Shown here one piece after another: positions 5,900 to 5,981 of a DNA stretch of 5,981 bases. This stretch comes from Firmicutes bacterium UBA1535 (lineage in GTDB: Bacteria; Bacillota; Clostridia; Tissierellales; Sedimentibacteraceae): assembly GCA_002323775.1 (NCBI GenBank), contig DCPV01000091.1:16431-22411 (forward strand), in the 5' to 3' direction. The first letter of the stretch is position 1. Each line of letters begins with the position of its first letter. A model generated the notes under the pieces. That model saw only the letters and a program-made list of their open reading frames with translations. It was not told the origin of the DNA and searched no databases. The position numbers were made by a program, and so were the translations under genes.

Positions 5900-5936
5900 A
5901 TTGTTTTAGATAATTGTCTAAATTGTTTTATCTAAA
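5900..5936 (-). promoter_or_regulatory. Inverted and direct repeats upstream of the sigma gene (possible operator or 5' UTR hairpin)
   Basis: Two perfect 9-bp arms, TTTAGATAA (5905-5913) and TTATCTAAA (5928-5936), are separated by 14 nt. The same stretch carries a direct repeat, ATTGTTTTA, at 5900-5908 and 5922-5930, exactly 22 bp apart (about two helical turns), with a variant ATTGTCTAA at 5913-5921 between them. It lies 23-59 nt before the sigma start codon, so it could be a binding site for a dimeric regulator or a hairpin in the 5' leader. No known operator was recognised. Confidence 0.35.
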
Positions 5937-5948
5937 TCATTTTTTTCA

Positions 5949-5977
5949 ACTTTATCTTGTACAGTATGTGTTTTCAA
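5949..5977 (-). promoter_or_regulatory. Candidate vegetative-type promoter of the sigma/anti-sigma unit
   Basis: TTGAAA (5977-5972) and TAAAGT (5954-5949) are separated by 17 bp, matching the housekeeping -35 well and the -10 only at four of six positions. Transcription would start near 5942, placing the repeats at 5900-5936 in the leader. In such AT-rich DNA, matches of this quality arise by chance, so this is only a candidate. Confidence 0.2.
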
Positions 5978-5981
5978 ATAC

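Overview
The window is very AT-rich (GC by eye well under 40%), and every real gene lies on the minus strand. It carries most of the spoIIIA sporulation operon, so the source is an endospore-forming, low-GC Firmicute. The AT-rich codon use and strong AGGAGG-type ribosome binding sites suggest a Clostridia-class anaerobe. The species cannot be named from the sequence.

Layout in transcription order (right to left). At the right edge (about 5981-5878) is a promoter-like region with an inverted repeat and a direct repeat. It precedes an ECF sigma factor gene (5877-5356). An RsiV-like membrane anti-sigma factor gene follows (5334-4504). A hairpin with a U-tract immediately after its stop (4497-4463) ends this two-gene unit. 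About 90 bp later spoIIIAA begins (4371-3421). Then come spoIIIAB (3345-2830), spoIIIAC (2736-2539), spoIIIAD (2456-2067), spoIIIAE (2046-898), spoIIIAF (874-413) and the first 112 codons of spoIIIAG (338 to the left edge). spoIIIAH, normally the last gene, would lie beyond the left edge.

How the genes work together. In known endospore formers the eight SpoIIIA proteins, with SpoIIQ or its clostridial substitutes, build a channel across the membranes between mother cell and forespore. The channel resembles type II, III and IV secretion machines. SpoIIIAA is the motor ATPase, SpoIIIAB resembles the GspF platform protein, SpoIIIAC/AD/AE are integral membrane components, and SpoIIIAF/AG/AH supply ring-forming domains in the intermembrane space. 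The sigma/anti-sigma pair looks like an independent cell-envelope stress module of the SigV-RsiV type. RsiV of Bacillus subtilis is a lysozyme receptor that is destroyed by signal peptidase and then by a site-2 protease.

No wholly new system is visible. The points most worth a second look are a possible 28-codon reading frame in the spoIIIAA-spoIIIAB gap that overlaps an internal spoIIIAB start as ATGA, the repeats in front of the sigma gene, the unusually wide gaps within the spoIIIA operon, and the lack of a recognisable sigma-E promoter before spoIIIAA.
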